This document shows, piece after piece, positions 63,719 to 64,000 of a stretch of 64,000 bases of DNA; the first letter of the stretch is position 1; every line of letters begins with the position of its first letter. This DNA is from Marisa cornuarietis (Eukaryota; Mollusca; Gastropoda; Architaenioglossa; Ampullariidae), in the NCBI GenBank assembly GCA_004794655.1, contig SMMW01000617.1, forward strand, positions 17,946,501 to 18,010,500. Direction: 5' to 3'. The translations under genes were made by a program, and so were the position numbers. Under the pieces are notes generated by a model. It made no database searches. It was not told the origin of the DNA and worked only from the letters and a program-made list of their open reading frames with translations.

Positions 63719-63845
63719 GCAGGCTGGACAGGCCAGAGTTGCAGCACGGACATCGATGAGTGCACGCAAGGGAACTGTCAGAACGGCGCTACCTGCACCA
63801 ACGTGCCTGGTTCCTACTCGTGTGCATGCACACAGTATTTTAGCG
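59565..63845 (+). CDS. Delta-like Notch ligand, 5' part: signal peptide, MNNL, DSL, EGF 1 (6 exons, runs off the window)
   Basis: CDS joins 59565-59645, 60537-60661, 61723-61870, 62182-62342, 63104-63240 and 63723-63845, and continues beyond 64000 at phase 1 after residue 258. Domains: signal peptide 1-27, MNNL about 28-118, linker to 172, DSL 181-224 with canonical six-cysteine spacing (181, 190, 194, 206, 215, 224), first EGF from DIDEC near 227. Exon phases match the minus-strand gene throughout. Lengths match exactly for exons 2, 3, 5 and 6 and differ by one codon for exon 4. An extra cysteine (C179) stands two residues before the DSL. It should be a Notch-type ligand; whether it has a transmembrane anchor is not visible. 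Confidence 0.9.
59839..59909. repeat. (TG)n microsatellite in intron 1 of the plus gene
   Basis: Uninterrupted TG tract of about 35 units. Confidence 0.97.
60537..60661 (+). CDS. Plus ligand exon 2: first part of MNNL
   Basis: Acceptor CTTAAG|GTTGTC chosen because the paralogue starts with the same GTTGTC; a second AG nine bases on would also keep frame. Donor AAAG|GTACTT. It encodes VVQGNGVVEVKAIRY, SSSC and CDTYFQFCLKKPQ. Confidence 0.87.
61083..61348. mobile_element. MITE with 27-bp terminal inverted repeats in intron 2 of the plus gene
   Basis: GGGGCCAGTTGCACAACA... at 61083-61109 pairs with the complement at 61322-61348 with three mismatches. The element is 266 bp, AT-rich inside and non-coding. 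It lies 70 bp upstream of SINE copy 2. Superfamily is not settled because no convincing target-site duplication is seen. Confidence 0.82.
61416..61670 (+). mobile_element. tRNA-derived SINE, copy 2, in intron 2 of the plus gene
   Basis: B-box-like GGTTCGAGACC at 61473-61483, then GGGTACCTGACTC, CCCCGAGAAAAGTGAGG and TCTAACACCTC in the same order as copy 1. It ends in an A-rich AAAGAAAGAAAG tail. It is inserted in the sense direction of the host gene, about 50 bp before exon 3. Confidence 0.85.
61723..61870 (+). CDS. Plus ligand exon 3: second part of MNNL
   Basis: Acceptor TTTCCAG|CCCCTC; donor TTTGAG|GTTCGC, which is a weak match to the donor consensus (the paralogue has GTGAGT). It encodes SPSDSLSSCDYGSYG and NPMKFEVKRFE. 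Confidence 0.86.
62182..62342 (+). CDS. Plus ligand exon 4: MNNL-DSL linker
   Basis: Acceptor TGCTAG|GGTTCT, donor TACAC|GTGAGT, 161 nt. It encodes LKLVIRVMDDEFW, EHLVWLTSIFSHTP and RASSGSYT, aligning with minus exon 4 with one extra codon. Confidence 0.86.
63104..63240 (+). CDS. Plus ligand exon 5: DSL domain
   Basis: Acceptor CTTACAG|TTTCCAG. The two later AGs at 63110 and 63116 break the phase. Donor GCAG|GTAGGT. It encodes FQFQFRCYCMLNYYSPSC, DVYC, HYTC and KVC. 49 bases (63188-63236) are identical to the minus paralogue. Confidence 0.9.
63634..63717 (+). repeat. (GAT)28 microsatellite abutting a splice acceptor
   Basis: A pure run of 28 GAT units ends five bases before exon 6 (GGCAG follows). 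It occupies the whole position of a polypyrimidine tract. In one frame it reads as poly-methionine continuous with exon 6, which is an artefact if the intron is spliced. Confidence 0.97.
63723..63845 (+). CDS. Plus ligand exon 6: end of DSL and EGF 1
   Basis: Acceptor GGCAG|GCTGGA lies directly after a 28-unit GAT repeat. Donor AGCG|GTGAGA. GWTGQSC closes the DSL; DIDECTQGNCQNGATC and CTNVPGSYSCAC form a calcium-binding EGF with hydroxylation and O-fucose consensus. The last cysteine is in an exon outside the window. Confidence 0.9.
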
Positions 63846-64000
63846 GTGAGACACTCACTCTTGTCTTCCAACAGTCTATTCACGGCTTTCCTAACACACT
63901 AGCATTGTCTAATATGTGACCTATGTTTGATAAGCGTTTTCATGATGATCACCATACAAATTTCACGAAGATCGTCACATATGGGGTTCAGTCAAGAACG

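Noticed and set aside
63626..63722. Poly-methionine N-terminus fused in frame to the EGF exon
   Set aside because: It is an intronic GAT repeat. The paralogue and the DSL domain continuity show that exon 6 is spliced at 63723.
1..64000. CRISPR array or bacterial operon features
   Set aside because: Repeats here are microsatellites, minisatellites or transposons with no spacers of constant size; the genes have introns and the window is clearly animal DNA.

Overview
The window is animal genomic DNA. Coding sequence is split into short exons with GT-AG introns, microsatellites (mostly CA/GT) are everywhere, and LINE, SINE and MITE remnants are scattered through AT-leaning non-coding DNA. The gene content is metazoan: Notch-ligand-type MNNL/DSL/EGF proteins and a secreted PAN-plus-C-type-lectin protein. 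A mollusc, probably a gastropod, is my best guess. That rests on general familiarity with such domain combinations, not on a search.

Layout. 1-17.8 kb has no gene I can support. It holds a 21-bp minisatellite with a 147-bp higher-order period (1-613), a LINE reverse-transcriptase remnant (3.7-4.1 kb) and a hAT-type MITE with a perfect 8-bp target-site duplication (16.5 kb). 17.8-23.7 kb is a small lectin locus on the minus strand. A complete three-exon gene (19945-22700, 267 aa, signal peptide + PAN/apple-like domain + C-type lectin domain) is flanked by a decayed lectin exon (17.85 kb) and a decayed PAN exon (23.55 kb), with another LINE remnant at 18.8-19.5 kb.

26.4-49.1 kb is one 12-exon minus-strand gene for a 922-aa Delta-like Notch ligand: signal peptide, MNNL, DSL with canonical cysteine spacing, ten EGF repeats, a transmembrane helix and a long cytoplasmic tail. 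Every splice phase closes and the total CDS (2769 nt) is divisible by 3. Its 13.3-kb first intron carries a 15-copy 54-bp satellite. Intron 9 carries an ~800-bp foldback palindrome.

49.1-59.6 kb is the interval between two divergently transcribed ligand genes. It holds a CA-rich minisatellite, two SINE-like copies, a MITE-like element and GT tracts. At 59565 a second, plus-strand Delta-like gene begins. Six exons lie in the window and the gene runs off the right edge after its first EGF repeat. Its exon phases, and nearly all exon lengths, match the minus gene, so the pair is an inverted (head-to-head) duplication. Both products should be surface or secreted ligands acting on Notch-type receptors in neighbouring cells; whether the plus gene has a transmembrane segment lies beyond the window.

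All exon models come from reading the sequence: splice consensus, phase and paralogue comparison. No alignment program or database was used.
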